NCBI GenBank assembly: GCA_003427395.1
Contig: BFEA01000095.1
Span: 298,365-331,966 of the forward strand
Direction: 5' to 3'
Source: Chara braunii
Lineage: Eukaryota > Streptophyta > Charophyceae > Charales > Characeae
Length of the DNA: 33,602 bases
Position numbers and translations under genes: made by a program. The notes beneath the pieces were generated by a model. It worked only from the letters and a program-made list of their open reading frames with translations. It did not search any database and had not been told where the DNA came from. Positions 19,545 through 30,070 of this stretch are shown here, piece by piece (positions within the stretch are counted from its first letter, which is position 1; every line of letters begins with the position of its first letter).

Positions 19545-19560
19545 TCTTCTTCTTCTTCTT
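19474..19560. repeat. (CT)n then (TTC)n microsatellite
   Basis: About 33 CT units followed by about 6 TTC units, some 330-400 bp upstream of the coiled-coil gene start. Plant BBR/BPC factors bind GA/CT repeats, so a promoter role is possible but unproven. Confidence 0.9.
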
Positions 19561-19800
19561 TGCTCTTCTTTCTTCTTCCCCCTCTCTGGTCTTCCTCCAC
19601 TTGCATGTGTGTGGTTTCTATGGCTTGTGCTCTCGTCTTTGACTTTGTTGAATTTTCATTTCTGTGCTGATATATTTTTTGTGCATGTTTTGATTCTTTG
19701 CTTCGAGTGGAGCAGGAAGAAGAAGAAGAAGTACGCGAGCCCTTCTTTTCCGTCACCAAGCCTCAGCGTGGACGTCTCTGTCTTTTATCACCACTCTCCA

Positions 19801-19827
19801 TACATATATACATCATCCTAATACTCT

Positions 19828-19858
<31 letters not shown>

Positions 19859-19889
19859 GACCAGCAAATCTTCAAAATCGTCAAGTTAA
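19801..19889 (+). promoter_or_regulatory. Possible TATA element and A-rich leader of the coiled-coil gene
   Basis: CATATATACAT at 19803-19813 could serve as a TATA element. An A-rich tract (19828-19853) and the leader to ATG 19890 follow. The start context is TTAA before ATGG, with GCG as second codon, common in plants. The transcription start is not visible from sequence. Confidence 0.3.
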
Positions 19890-22800
19890 ATGGCGGAGAC
19901 CAGTCCTCTCCCATGCGTTTCCTCCTGCCCCTGGACCACCAGCGGGTCTATCCGACTTCGAGATTCGAGGGAGTTCTTTGCAAATACCTTCCTTTCTCCA
20001 AGTAACGATAATGTTATCCAGAGCTTTCTTCGTGATTCCATAGATGCAGCGGTTTCGTTGAATTCGTGCGATCGATGGACAAACGGCAGGTGTCTTCCAC
20101 AGGCCAGGACAAGGTCTCGGATCCAGAGGCGGAACACTTTACCAGTGAGGTTCAGCAGCGAATTTCAAGCAGGGGAGTTGGAATCTTCCCTGGGCGAAGA
20201 GAATGTTCAGCCACCGTCAACGGTGCCATCCTCTTCTTCTTTTGCGTCCTTGTCTTGTGAGAAGCAGTCGGACAACCATCGCCATCGCTACGACAGCAGT
20301 TCGTTCTCTCCCCTGTCGCCTGCGACGACCACCATCGCTGCGACTGAAGTCCAAGTAGGTGGAAGCCTCCCTTCGGTGCTGGAGAATCCCCCTCCCTCTC
20401 CCCGCGACGAGAACGACGATCCTTGTCCGTCTGCTACCTCTACCGTTATGGCCGGCGGGGTTAACGGAAGTATAGCCACCACTACGAATCCTCGTCGTAC
20501 GCGCAGCGATATTTCGCGCGAACCCTTGCGCGAGTCCTTGCTGCGCAGCTGCGACTCGTCGTCGGTGATTATGTACGCAGGTGGCGAGGGAGATAACGAT
20601 CGGGATCGGGACAACCGGATGGAAGGGGAGGCGCGGATCATCGGACGGTTGCTGGAGCTCGAAAGCGAGACCATGAGGCAGCAACAGGAGAACGAACGGT
20701 TGGAGAGAGAGATGAGAGCATTGCAGGAGAGAGTTAAGGAAGCGGAGGAGGAGATGGAAACGCGCGAGAAAGAGAATCAGCGATTGATGTTTGAAGAGGC
20801 GAAGAGGGCGTCGTTTGTTTTGGAACTGCAGGTCCAGGTGGCAAGCATCACCGCGCGAGCGATGGAGAGTGCGAAGGAGGTGGAGGAGAAGAACCTGCAG
20901 GTGAAGGAGATGGAACGAGAGTTGGGAGATCTGAGAGCGTCTATCGAGAGCCTGAAGCAACAGCAGGCGATGGAAGTCGAAAAGCTGAAGGCGGAGCTGA
21001 AGGAGATGACAGCTAAACACGAAGAAGAAGTAGCCAAGCTACGTGAGCAGGGAATCGATGTGTCGCTAGGAGCGGGAGGTAGAGTTGTGGGTTTCCTATC
21101 CCCTCCTCCTCCTCCTCCTCCCCTTCATCGCCGTTCTGCTTCTACTGCCAGCAGTTGGAATCACGAGGTCTTGGAGGAAGAGAAGAAGGTGCGCGAATGG
21201 GCTTGGGAGATGGAGTCTCGATTCGCAATCCCATCATCTGCCCACAGTTGGGAGAAACAAACGCAACCTCAACCTCAACCTCAACCGCAGCAGCAGCAGC
21301 ACATGCCAAGCAAAGTAGCCACCACTATGACGACGACGAGGACGACACCGACGGCGATGATGACGGAATTTTTGCAGGAGGGGGAGATGATGATGAGCTA
21401 CCTCCCAGGAGAGAACTCGGAGTTCGATTGCGGCGACTTTTATGCCGTTGAGAAAGACGAAGATGAGAAGATCCGAGCATGGGCTTGGGAGCTGGAGTCC
21501 CGGTCGCTATCGCAGAGACAAGACGGCGGCAGCAGCTGCAGCAGCAGCTGGATTAGGATGCTCAGCGAGGATAGGGAGATGTTGACAGCCACCGTAAAGG
21601 ATTTGAGGAGGGCGTTGAGCTTGGCGAAGGAGGAGCTCGCAGCCATCCACTTGGAGATGGCCAAAGCGTACGACACCATCGACGAAAAGGCGGTCAGGAT
21701 CGGTGAACTTACTAGCGAGGTGGTGCGGTTGCAGTCGGACATAAGATGTAAGGTCTCCGAGGAGAAGTCTCGTCGAGGAGCTGTCGAGGAAGTCTCAGAA
21801 GAAGGAAATGGGAAGACGACGGCGATGGTGGTGAAGACCTCCGCTGCGCAAGAGACAGAGAGAGGAGAAGAAGCTGTAGCAGTCTTAGCAACCGACGTAC
21901 GGGAAGGAGAAGAAGGACAGCTGGCAGCATGCCATGTTGATGCTGAAGAAGACAGAGAAGGGAAGAAGACGACGGCGATGGCGGTCGCTCCGCTTGAGGA
22001 AGAAGGTCGAGCTTCGCTGCGAGGAGAAGATAGCGGCGATGGCGAGGAGAAGGACGACGAGGCCTTGGGGTCGTTTACTGGATGTGGCTATGGCGTCGAG
22101 GACATGGAGAAGGAGCTTGGGAGAATGAGGGAGATGGTGACGGAGATGAAGAAGAGAGTGGCAGCTGCGGAGGAGGCGGTGGAGAGGGAGAGGGAAGTCA
22201 GAATGCAAGGCGAGGCCGCGGGCGTTGCCACCACACTGCAGCTGGAGTCGGAGAGCGAGAAGCTGTGCGAAGCTGAAGATGTCTTGAACTACCAAATGAT
22301 GGAGATAGAGAGGTTGTTGAGAGAGGTGGACATGCTGGAAGCCAAGGTAAGTGAGGTGATTAGAGTGGGGGAGGAGTCGGAGGAGGAATGGCGCCAGATC
22401 GTGGAGGCATTGATGAGGGAGAAGGCGCAGATGGAGGCCAATCTTGTAGCCGCTCTGGAGGTGGCGCGCAGTGCCGAGGAGAAATCGCGTGTTTTGGAGA
22501 AGGACAGGATGGACGCGACGATGGCGATGGGGTGGTTGTTCAATCGAATGGGAGGAGAGCTGCTGAGAGTGGTGGATGGGGTGGTGGAGACGGGAGGGGC
22601 GCACATGTTCGCCGGGGTGGATGTCTGGAAGAAGATGAAGACGAAGCTTGAGGGACTGCGGAAACTCATTGTCGCGTTGACCAATACTACCCCCAGTGCC
22701 CCCGCGCCCAAAGATGGAGGGAAAGGCAGTGGTGGGGCGTCCAAGCTGCAGTCTCTGTCTGCCGCAGATGCACAGAACCTGGCCAAGGCGGTGGAGCAGT

Positions 22801-22988
22801 TTGCCAACGTGGCGATGCCAGCCATGCTGCTCATCGGCGTGGAGATCATTCAGCAGGCATGTCCCAGCAAGGCTGTGAGGCCGCAAGCAAACGTGGCGCG
22901 AAGGGCATCTGATGTCCGCTGCGCAAGCGCGCGCGCGCCCACGCGCAAAGGATACACGTGTCTCATTCCGGCACGAAGGGAGTATTAA
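19890..22988 (+). CDS. Large coiled-coil protein of unknown family, twin WAWE motif
   Basis: An uninterrupted 1032-residue frame starting MAETSPLPC. I do not recognise the family. Residues 1-240 are Ser/Pro-rich and probably disordered. Heptad-like Glu/Leu/Lys coiled coils lie at about 244-389, 556-625 and 735-885. A run of seven prolines sits near 405 and a Gln/Pro stretch at 454-470. KKVREWAWEMESR (432-444) and EKIRAWAWELESR (526-538) are two copies of one short motif. Residues 625-735 are acidic. Near 965-985 is a hydrophobic stretch, VAMPAMLLIGVEII, too polar at its end for a sure membrane helix, followed by a basic tail. The layout suggests a scaffold or cytoskeleton-linked protein (inference). 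A good donor-like AAG/GTAAGT at 22347 lies in coding sequence, but the coiled coil continues through it, so I treat the gene as intronless here. Confidence 0.8.
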   Translation: MAETSPLPCVSSCPWTTSGSIRLRDSREFFANTFLSPSNDNVIQSFLRDSIDAAVSLNSCDRWTNGRCLPQARTRSRIQRRNTLPVRFSSEFQAGELESSLGEENVQPPSTVPSSSSFASLSCEKQSDNHRHRYDSSSFSPLSPATTTIAATEVQVGGSLPSVLENPPPSPRDENDDPCPSATSTVMAGGVNGSIATTTNPRRTRSDISREPLRESLLRSCDSSSVIMYAGGEGDNDRDRDNRMEGEARIIGRLLELESETMRQQQENERLEREMRALQERVKEAEEEMETREKENQRLMFEEAKRASFVLELQVQVASITARAMESAKEVEEKNLQVKEMERELGDLRASIESLKQQQAMEVEKLKAELKEMTAKHEEEVAKLREQGIDVSLGAGGRVVGFLSPPPPPPPLHRRSASTASSWNHEVLEEEKKVREWAWEMESRFAIPSSAHSWEKQTQPQPQPQPQQQQHMPSKVATTMTTTRTTPTAMMTEFLQEGEMMMSYLPGENSEFDCGDFYAVEKDEDEKIRAWAWELESRSLSQRQDGGSSCSSSWIRMLSEDREMLTATVKDLRRALSLAKEELAAIHLEMAKAYDTIDEKAVRIGELTSEVVRLQSDIRCKVSEEKSRRGAVEEVSEEGNGKTTAMVVKTSAAQETERGEEAVAVLATDVREGEEGQLAACHVDAEEDREGKKTTAMAVAPLEEEGRASLRGEDSGDGEEKDDEALGSFTGCGYGVEDMEKELGRMREMVTEMKKRVAAAEEAVEREREVRMQGEAAGVATTLQLESESEKLCEAEDVLNYQMMEIERLLREVDMLEAKVSEVIRVGEESEEEWRQIVEALMREKAQMEANLVAALEVARSAEEKSRVLEKDRMDATMAMGWLFNRMGGELLRVVDGVVETGGAHMFAGVDVWKKMKTKLEGLRKLIVALTNTTPSAPAPKDGGKGSGGASKLQSLSAADAQNLAKAVEQFANVAMPAMLLIGVEIIQQACPSKAVRPQANVARRASDVRCASARAPTRKGYTCLIPARREY

Positions 22989-23042
22989 CTCATTTTTTAT
23001 TCATGAACGAATCGAAGGATGGTCATCATTCATCTTGGTTGG

Positions 23043-23096
23043 TTCGTTGAGTTCGTTGAGTTCGTTGAGTTCGTTGAGTTCGTTGAGTTCGTTGAG
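23043..23096. repeat. 9-bp tandem repeat TTCGTTGAG, 6 copies
   Basis: Six perfect units starting 55 bp after the stop codon of the coiled-coil gene, flanked by degenerate TTGG-rich sequence. Confidence 0.95.
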
Positions 23097-23153
23097 TTGG
23101 TTAAGTTGGCTGACTTGGTTGGTTGGAACTCCTGCGGTTGGTTGTTGGTGGGT

Positions 23154-23184
23154 CTGTGTGTGTTTGTGTGTGTTTGTGTGTGTT

Positions 23185-23220
<36 letters not shown>
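23154..23220. repeat. (GT)n microsatellite
   Basis: Imperfect TGTGTGTTTG units pass into a perfect (GT)n. Confidence 0.95.
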
Positions 23221-23222
<2 letters not shown>

Positions 23223-23289
23223 CCTCCAACGTGGTAACACCGCTGAAGTTTCTACCTCCGTGATTATGATTTGGATTCATCTCCCCTCT

Positions 23290-23735
23290 GCTTCGGTGGT
23301 GCAGGTTCTTCAGGATTACGAGTCTGATTCTTCTCCGATCTGATTGGGTTGCTTTCGAAATACGATTCATATTCTTCTCTTCTGCGATCTGGCTGGCTGG
23401 GCGATGCAGAATGTTCAGGATTATGAGTTTGATTCTTTCGGTAATCGGGTTGGCTGGTCCAGAATCTTCAGGATTTTGATTCTGATTCTTCTATGTGGTG
23501 GTTGGGTGCTGCAGAATCTTCAGGATCATTACGATTCTGAATCTTCCTGCAATCTTGGCTGGTCCACAGTCTTGAGGATTCTGATTCGGATTTTCTTTCT
23601 CCGCTCCGCTCTGGTTGGGCGGTGCGCAATCTTCAGGATACTGATTCTGGTTCTGATTCTTCTCTGTCCTCGTTGGGTGGCGCCGGATCGTCAGGATATT
23701 GTCGAAGTTTTTTTCTCCGCTCCTAAGAGGTTGTT
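23290..23735. repeat. About 57-bp minisatellite, about 8 diverged units
   Basis: Each unit has the pattern GCAGAATCTTCAGGAT, then GATTCTGATTCTTCT, then GGTTGG or GGCTGG. Units begin near 23297, 23350, 23402, 23458, 23510, 23566, 23622 and 23680. Divergence is high. One frame gives repeated LQDYESDS-like peptides, but stops break it, so I do not call a gene. Confidence 0.75.
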
Positions 23736-23868
23736 ATAGAGCGCGTACTTCTCGCTCTGTGGCACGGCCTAACTTGCGCTTGCGCATGCGTCCCTGTGCG
23801 TGTACGTATCCCATGTCAATCATCGGGCTGCAGACTGTGATGAAGCCGTCCTTGTGCGACTACTGTCC

Positions 23869-23874
<6 letters not shown>

Positions 23875-23926
<52 letters not shown>
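23875..23926. repeat. (CT)n microsatellite
   Basis: About 26 CT units. Confidence 0.95.
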
Positions 23927-23930
<4 letters not shown>

Positions 23931-24200
23931 CTTCCGAGTCAATTGGACGCGACTGTGTCGGTGCTCGGTGTCATCGATCAATGGTCAAACTTGCTCGTCA
24001 CAGAGTCAACCTTTTTTGAAGTACTGGGCTTCGACAAGGAGAGGCGGGGACGGGAGCTCTAGAGAGGGGCAGGAGAGTGGGAGGAGAGGGGGGCAGGGAA
24101 CCAGTGTAGGTTGTGGATTACGAGGAACACTTGTGTGTGTCAATGTGCTGTCTTCCTCCTTCCAAGGGCGCTGTAAATAACATAACTACCGTCGACAGTA

Positions 24201-24353
24201 CTTAACTCGTCTCGCTTCGAGATAATTCCTGTTGCCGTCCGTCCATCGACAATGTTTTCTACTCCGTGGGAGAGAGGGTTTTCTACTACGTCAGGAGTAG
24301 GTGCCTTAACTCGTCTCGCTTCGAGATAATTCCTGTTGACGTCCATCCATCGA
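24201..24353. repeat. 49-bp direct repeat, 104 bp apart
   Basis: CTTAACTCGTCTCGCTTCGA, then GATAATTCCTGTTG, then CCATCGA is present at 24201-24249 and 24305-24353 with few mismatches. A short third trace, GATTCGAGATTCCTGTTGCC, lies at 24403. Confidence 0.85.
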
Positions 24354-24514
24354 GAAGGTGGGTTAGGACTGCCGAATCGAGAAGTCTGAGAATGCATTTG
24401 ATGATTCGAGATTCCTGTTGCCTATAATATTTTCACGAGAGATGATCTTGATCTTGCGGCGACGGGGAAAGAGGAGTGGTTGCTGTTTGCTTGCTTGTGG
24501 CTTTCCGTGGCCGT

Positions 24515-24589
24515 CACGTGTCTTCCAGGTCAGCACACCAATCGCCAACTAATTAGGCCATGTGTCGAGCCACGTGTCGGGCACGTGTC
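24515..24589. promoter_or_regulatory. Cluster of three CACGTGTC (G-box/ABRE-like) sites
   Basis: Exact CACGTGTC octamers at 24515-24522, 24571-24578 and 24582-24589, plus CATGTGTC near 24559. CACGTG is the core bound by plant bZIP and bHLH factors. No gene start is recognisable nearby on either strand, so a promoter function is only suggested. Confidence 0.4.
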
Positions 24590-24901
24590 ACCCACGTTAG
24601 TGTCGTAGATTTCCAAACACGAGCTCAGGGTTCGAACGGGATCTGACGGATCGGGATCTGTGAGAACGGGATCTGAGAGACAGGACGCGATGAATCTGGT
24701 CGTGTGGGAGCACACGAATACATGCTGCTCTCTGTAGTAGCCTATAGCTACTGTTCCGGTCTTGCCGCTGCCCATGTGGAGGTGGTTTGTCGCACATGCG
24801 AGCTGTGTGCAATCCATTCGCAGTTCAGATGAGGGGGACACCCCCCTTTGTATCAATTTACCCATACGAATCCTTCCGTGTGTGTGTCTCACACACACAG
24901 G

Positions 24902-24985
<84 letters not shown>
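24902..24985. repeat. (GA)n microsatellite
   Basis: About 40 perfect GA units, preceded by a small palindrome TGTGTGTCTCACACACA (24879-24895). Confidence 0.95.
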
Positions 24986-24987
<2 letters not shown>

Positions 24988-25220
24988 CTTTTGCCATGTC
25001 CTTGTATCGTGGATAGACCTGGGGAGTTGTCGAAAATCGACGACATGGCTACACAAGTAGCAGCGCAGCAGGAATGGCTGCTACTTGTCCTGTTTCATTG
25101 CACAGCTGAGATTCGATGCCCATCTTGCTCTTGTCGAACATCGGCTCTGCCACTCTGGACTGGTTATTCATTCATTAGTTGATGGCAGTTGAGCTATCGT
25201 CTTGTAGGACTGGCACCATC

Positions 25221-25445
25221 ATCACTTGGACCATGGAATCCACTTTTGGATCATGAATGGCATGAACTGGAAAATCTGGACCAGTTAATAAGCGATCGTC
25301 TGCAGGAGTGGCACCACCGCTTGGACCATGTAATCCACTCTTGGACCACGAACTCAATATCTGGACCATGGAATCCCCCGCTTGGACCAGGGAGTCCGCA
25401 CTTGGAATCCCTTTTTCTGGAACCATGGAACTCATCTGGAGGATG
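25221..25445. repeat. TGGACCATGGAATCC minisatellite, diverged
   Basis: Variants of CTTGGACCATGGAATCC recur about 8-9 times with spacing of about 20-25 bp (for example 25226, 25323, 25364, 25382). The repeat contains ATG and translates openly on both strands, which produces several spurious short frames. Confidence 0.7.
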
Positions 25446-25616
25446 CATGCAGGAGGTAGGTCCTCAACCCTCGCCCGTGCCGCAGACTCTGTCAGAGACT
25501 GTTATGGGATGATTGGGCTTAAAGTCGTTCGTACGCTTAGTTCCTTTTAATCCTTCGATAAGAGGTCTGGATTAGCCACGTCAGAGCTGAGATTCCCCGG
25601 GGAAGGGGGATCTTAC

Positions 25617-25680
25617 CTCATCTTATCTTATCTTATCTTATCTTATCTTATCTTATCTTATCTTATCTTGTCTTATCTAT
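25617..25680. repeat. (TTATC)n pentanucleotide microsatellite
   Basis: About 12 units of CTTAT, with one G substitution near the end. Confidence 0.95.
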
Positions 25681-27860
25681 ACCAAAAAGAAAAAAAAAAA
25701 TCGTTTCCTTCGTCCTTTTCTTCCTTTCCTATCCATAGGAATTTTATTACTACGTGTTCTCAAATGTAAGAGTTATTCAATTGCATGCTGGATCTCAACA
25801 TGATCTGCTGTGCATTGTCCTAATTATGTCAATCTACTAGTTTAATATCCGTCTCCGACTGTACATAGTATTTATATATGTATGTACGTTCGTTGGATTC
25901 TTTTTTTTTTTTTTTCCCTGGATTCTCTTACCCTCCTCCTTCCTCACGTGAGAAAGGGAAGGGTTCTCGAGCATCGTTTTTTTCCCTCTCGCTCTGGATG
26001 ACTCTCGGTGGCATTTTTTGTGAGTGAGGTTAGTGGTTGAATTTTTGGAATATCATTTATGAGGCAGCAAATATGCTTTGCTTGCTTTCAGTACTTTTTT
26101 TCATCTCTTCATTTTTTTATATATTTTTTATTATTATTTTTTTTAATATAGAGTCGATGTATTCGAGTGGTGGTTGCAGGCTTGCAGCCGGTGGTTGGGA
26201 CTTGGGAGAGATCTTGGCCGTGCAGTACTCTGCAGCAGCTTTTTTTTTTTTTTTTTTTTAATTGACCAGCAGCAGCTAGAAGGGAAAAGGATGGAAAAGG
26301 ATCTGTCATCGATGATGTATCGACAGTACCGCCATTCCTGATAGCTGAAAAAAAAGGAAAAAAAAAAGTAGTGATTATTCATACCATTATTATATTATAA
26401 AAAGTATTAGCGATTCCTATTATTATGACTATGTTGATAAATTATTATCATTATTGTTATTGTTATTGTTATTACTGTTATCACACGTAAGGAGGGAAAA
26501 GGGCAAATGATCCATTTACGTTTCATAATGAATCAAATCAATATTAAATAATATTTGTACTCTGATTTTTCTGGCAGTTCAGTAGCCAAGCGAGCAGTCG
26601 AATTTGCAAAGATGCTTTATTTGCAATTTTCGGGGTCCCTTCTTCGACTCTTCAGTGAGTCTTCACCTATCTTGCAATTTGCAAATTGCGAGCTTGCCAT
26701 TCTTATTTTATTTTATGTTACTCATTTTTTTTTCCATTAAATTTATGAGTTATTACTTCTTTTGGAAATAGTTCGTCGTCCTGCATGAAGTGCGAGCACC
26801 TCTGACGCGATCCGCTCTCTAATTCGTCTTCGTTCATTGTATCTGCCTGTCAGAGGGACTTTGCTCCAACCCTTTCCAGTCTTCCAGATCTGTCATTCTG
26901 CTATTGAGCCCGCGGTCCATTTTTTTAATCCTTTAATTTAAGCTTTTTACTAAAAAATCCTGCGGTTTATCTTTCTTCGAGATAACGTTGGGATATAACT
27001 CGCTCGTTTAACCACCACCACCACCACCACCACCACTACCTCCGAGTCGGACCCTGTTTTTGTCGACAGTTCATATATATATACACAGCCCCTCGTTTGT
27101 TGTCCTCTTCTCTCTCTCTGCCTACGGTTTACCGGGCAGTTCTGTTTGTGACGATATATACATTTTTTTTACTCCTTCGCGCTCTGATTTTACAGTGTGA
27201 CAATATATTTTTACTCCTGTGTAGTAACGTGTGTGTGATCGCACTGCGTCAGCCTTTAGGCTGTTGATTGATTGAACATTCAGTTCAATTGAGGGTCGAA
27301 GATTCTGCAGCAGCAGCAGCCGATTCCCATGAATCAGATGCGTACTACAACTTTTGGCCTGCTTGTGTTGATTTCATTGACCTCTGAGTCATTGACTGTA
27401 TTCAATCACATTGTATTTTTTTTTTGCCAACCCCACCGTGACGTGCGATGGACGACCGACTGATCCATGCAACAGTCTATTATGACTCTATGGATCTTGT
27501 CTGTTAATCCGGCATATCACTTCATCAATCCTGGTATCAATTCAATCATCCCACTCCATCTCCCAATCACAGTCTCATGGAGTCTCAGGTTGAAGGAGCC
27601 TGAGGTGGTGACTACCGGCAGCCTAATGCTGCTATGGTCTATCGCACAGGACTTGCTGTCCGATGTTTCAGGGGTTGGGCCATGGGCCACGAGAGCCAAG
27701 AAGCAGATGCAGTGAGAACGGATTGTTGTGATAGAAAGAGGACGTAATCGTCTCACCCAGGATGGATGAGCTTTCCATGCGGCGCCGTGTGACTGGGTGC
27801 AGTACTACGGCGTAGTACGGCGGCCGCCTGATGGGGTTTTATCCGTTATTTGGGATTTAG
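25681..27860. other. AT-rich intergenic sequence, no gene seen
   Basis: No frame longer than about 80 residues and no recognisable motif. It contains T tracts (25901-25917, 26241-26259), (TTATTG)n-like AT sequence (26400-26475), a (CAC)n run at 27010-27035 and CAGCAGCAGCAG at 27309. TATA-like TATATATATACA at 27074 has no gene behind it that I can identify. Confidence 0.5.
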
Positions 27861-27868
27861 TTCTGTGT

Positions 27869-27990
27869 GGATGGGTGCATGCTCCCTGCTGTCCGTGCTA
27901 CTGCTTTGCACGTTAGTTTCTGTGTGCCACTGGATGGAGGCATGCCCGCTGCTGTCCGTGCCAGTGTGGTGCCACTGTTTGCACGTAGCA
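27869..27990. repeat. 63-bp direct duplication
   Basis: GGATGG, then GCATG, then CTGCTGTCCGTGC, then TTTGCACGT occurs at 27869 and again at 27932. The second copy carries a short insertion. Confidence 0.8.
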
Positions 27991-28182
27991 TATATATGCT
28001 AACCCCCCAGGCTGGCGAAAGAGGGATTATGATTAATCGGATGTGGAGACAATAGAGGAAGAAGGTAGGATGCATGCATGTTGCTGTATCCAAAGCGTTT
28101 GGTCCGCCGAAGGGGGGTGCATGATTTTGGGGCTTGTTATGGCATATGAATGATTTTCATCCGCTCTCACCACCAGGAACTT

Positions 28183-28186
28183 TTGT

Positions 28187-28251
<65 letters not shown>
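28183..28251. repeat. (GT)n microsatellite
   Basis: About 30 GT units. Confidence 0.95.
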
Positions 28252-28254
<3 letters not shown>

Positions 28255-29118
28255 CATATGGGGAGGATGGCATGATTATAGAGTCTGACATGTACACGTT
28301 GGACAAAACACTATGCCCGGGAACATACTAGATGATGGAGGGTCTTCTGGACGGACGCTAGACTTCTAGTGCGGTATTGAAGACGACTTGGGCACACTAC
28401 CAGTTGGCAACGGAGCTCATTTCTTTCGCTGGGATTTGTCGGAGGTCAATGAACAGTCCATGCCCTGTTGTGGGAGGAGGCACACACTGACACGACAACG
28501 AGGTCAGGGCGGACTTCGACCTCTGGATGACGTCTACATTCCGTGTGTCACGGCGGTTGTGGTCACTGCTCATGCATGGCGCAGACTTGGCAGTGTTGGG
28601 ATTGCACGTATGGCAGAGCTGTGTCAGTTGAGGGAGAAGGAACTACTTGTCCGTCGGAGAGATGACGGCGGGTTGAAGAAACCGCAGCCTTGGGAGGTCT
28701 GGTGGGAGAGGTGGGAAAGGTGGTCAGTATCTCTGCAATATATATCACGCACGGCGTTCGAGGCAATGGAGTCTCAGGTCGGGTACTACCGGTAGGGGGA
28801 AGGTCTTGCAGCTGGCGAGCGATTGGAGATTCAGAGGAAACCACAGCTCTTCTCGTGATGACTGCCGCTGCAGTGCCGCAGAGGCTTCAGGGGCTCCAAA
28901 GGAGGGCACAGTTAACTTGAAACTTGAAAGTTTATCTTGAGACAGGAGGTCTCAGGCTGTCACTGCCTGTCAGTCACGTACTTAGTCTACCCAGATCAGA
29001 AAATTTCCAAGGACTTGTCTCAGCATGTGTCGAATGGAGAAGACTCAGAATAGAGGCTTATGCCGCTTATCGTCTTTGGTAGGTGCAATCCTCCATCCAT
29101 GGCTCGAGACAGGTGCAG

Positions 29119-29141
29119 GTGGTGGTGGTGGTGGTGGTGGT
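29119..29141. repeat. (GGT)n microsatellite
   Basis: About 7 GGT units. Confidence 0.9.
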
Positions 29142-29216
29142 TTTCGTATTCTCGACTGTGCTAAGCAATGGTCTAAGTCTCTAAGATGGTTCGTAATTGG
29201 GAGCGTTGACTGAATG

Positions 29217-29290
29217 CATGTCGTCTGGAAGGTCAGCCTTCCCCAGCCCCCCCCCCCCCCCCCCCCCCCCGCATGTCATCTGGAAGGTCA
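29217..29290. repeat. C23 tract bracketed by a 20-bp direct repeat
   Basis: GCATGTCGTCTGGAAGGTCA (29217) and GCATGTCATCTGGAAGGTCA (29271) flank a run of about 23 C. Confidence 0.85.
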
Positions 29291-29759
29291 AGCGCCCGCC
29301 CCGGCGGCCGGGGGGTACACTCCTCAAGGAGACTCAGGGCTCAAGAGACACATCTCGATTGCAGGTCTCATTAATGTATGAATGGCGTCTTTCGCAGCGA
29401 ATCCGGCAATAGCAAGGGGCACTGTGTCAGTCTGTGTGTAAGATGCGATTTGGTGGCATGACAGCATGCGAACAAACTACTGGAGACTCAGTTGATAAGA
29501 AGATGCAGTAGCAGCAGAACCTTCTTCTGTGGCCATCTCAAGGACCTCGTAGTGGACGATGTATGCCACAGCGGATGCTGGTGCGTTCAATTTCGATTAC
29601 TCGGTGCAACGAGGGCTTGGCAGACAGAACGACGTCGCCGACGGGTATGCAGGTCGTATTCCCTTCTGCCGAAGAGTACAACGGCAAGGCACCGCACGGC
29701 GCTTGGAGGTGTCCTGAAATGTGGCAATTTTTGTATGACTGTGACAGGAAACACGCCGG

Positions 29760-30070
29760 ACAAAGAGGCAGGGAGAGACGGAGAAGGGGTGAAGAAGAGA
29801 AGCAGCAGAGGAGAAGAGATGACACAAAAGTGGAGACGACATGCAGAAGAGATGACGAAGGGATAGAGAAGCCGAGAGAAGAGGAGGAGCAGAAGAGGAG
29901 GAGCAGAGGAGCAGAGGAGGAGAAGAAGAGGAGGAGAAGAAGAGGAGGAGAAGAAGAGGAGGAGCAGAGGAGCAGCAGAGGAGGAGAAGAGGAGAAGAAG
30001 AGCAGAGGAGAAGAGGAGGAGAGAAGAGAAAAGCAGGAGGAGCGGAGAAGAGAACTCGAGCGGAGATGAG
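29760..30070. repeat. Purine-rich GAGGAGAAG low-complexity tract
   Basis: About 300 bp of nearly pure purine on the plus strand, made of GAG, AAG and CAG words. Open frames exist on both strands (Glu/Arg-rich one way, Ser/Leu-rich the other), as expected from composition alone. Polypurine tracts of this kind can form triplex DNA. Confidence 0.8.

Noticed and set aside
22341-22352. Perfect 5' splice-site consensus (AAG then GTAAGTG)
   Set aside because: The coding frame and coiled-coil pattern continue unchanged through it, so an intron is unlikely.
20217-22886. Long minus-strand frames opposite the coiled-coil gene
   Set aside because: Antisense shadows of GAG/AAG-rich codons; no recognisable protein and no promoter signal.
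24630-24645. B-box-like GGTTCGAACGG
   Set aside because: No A box upstream and no cloverleaf; probably chance.
23290-25445. Regular repeats considered as a CRISPR array
   Set aside because: Units are diverged and contiguous without unique spacers, and the DNA is eukaryotic.
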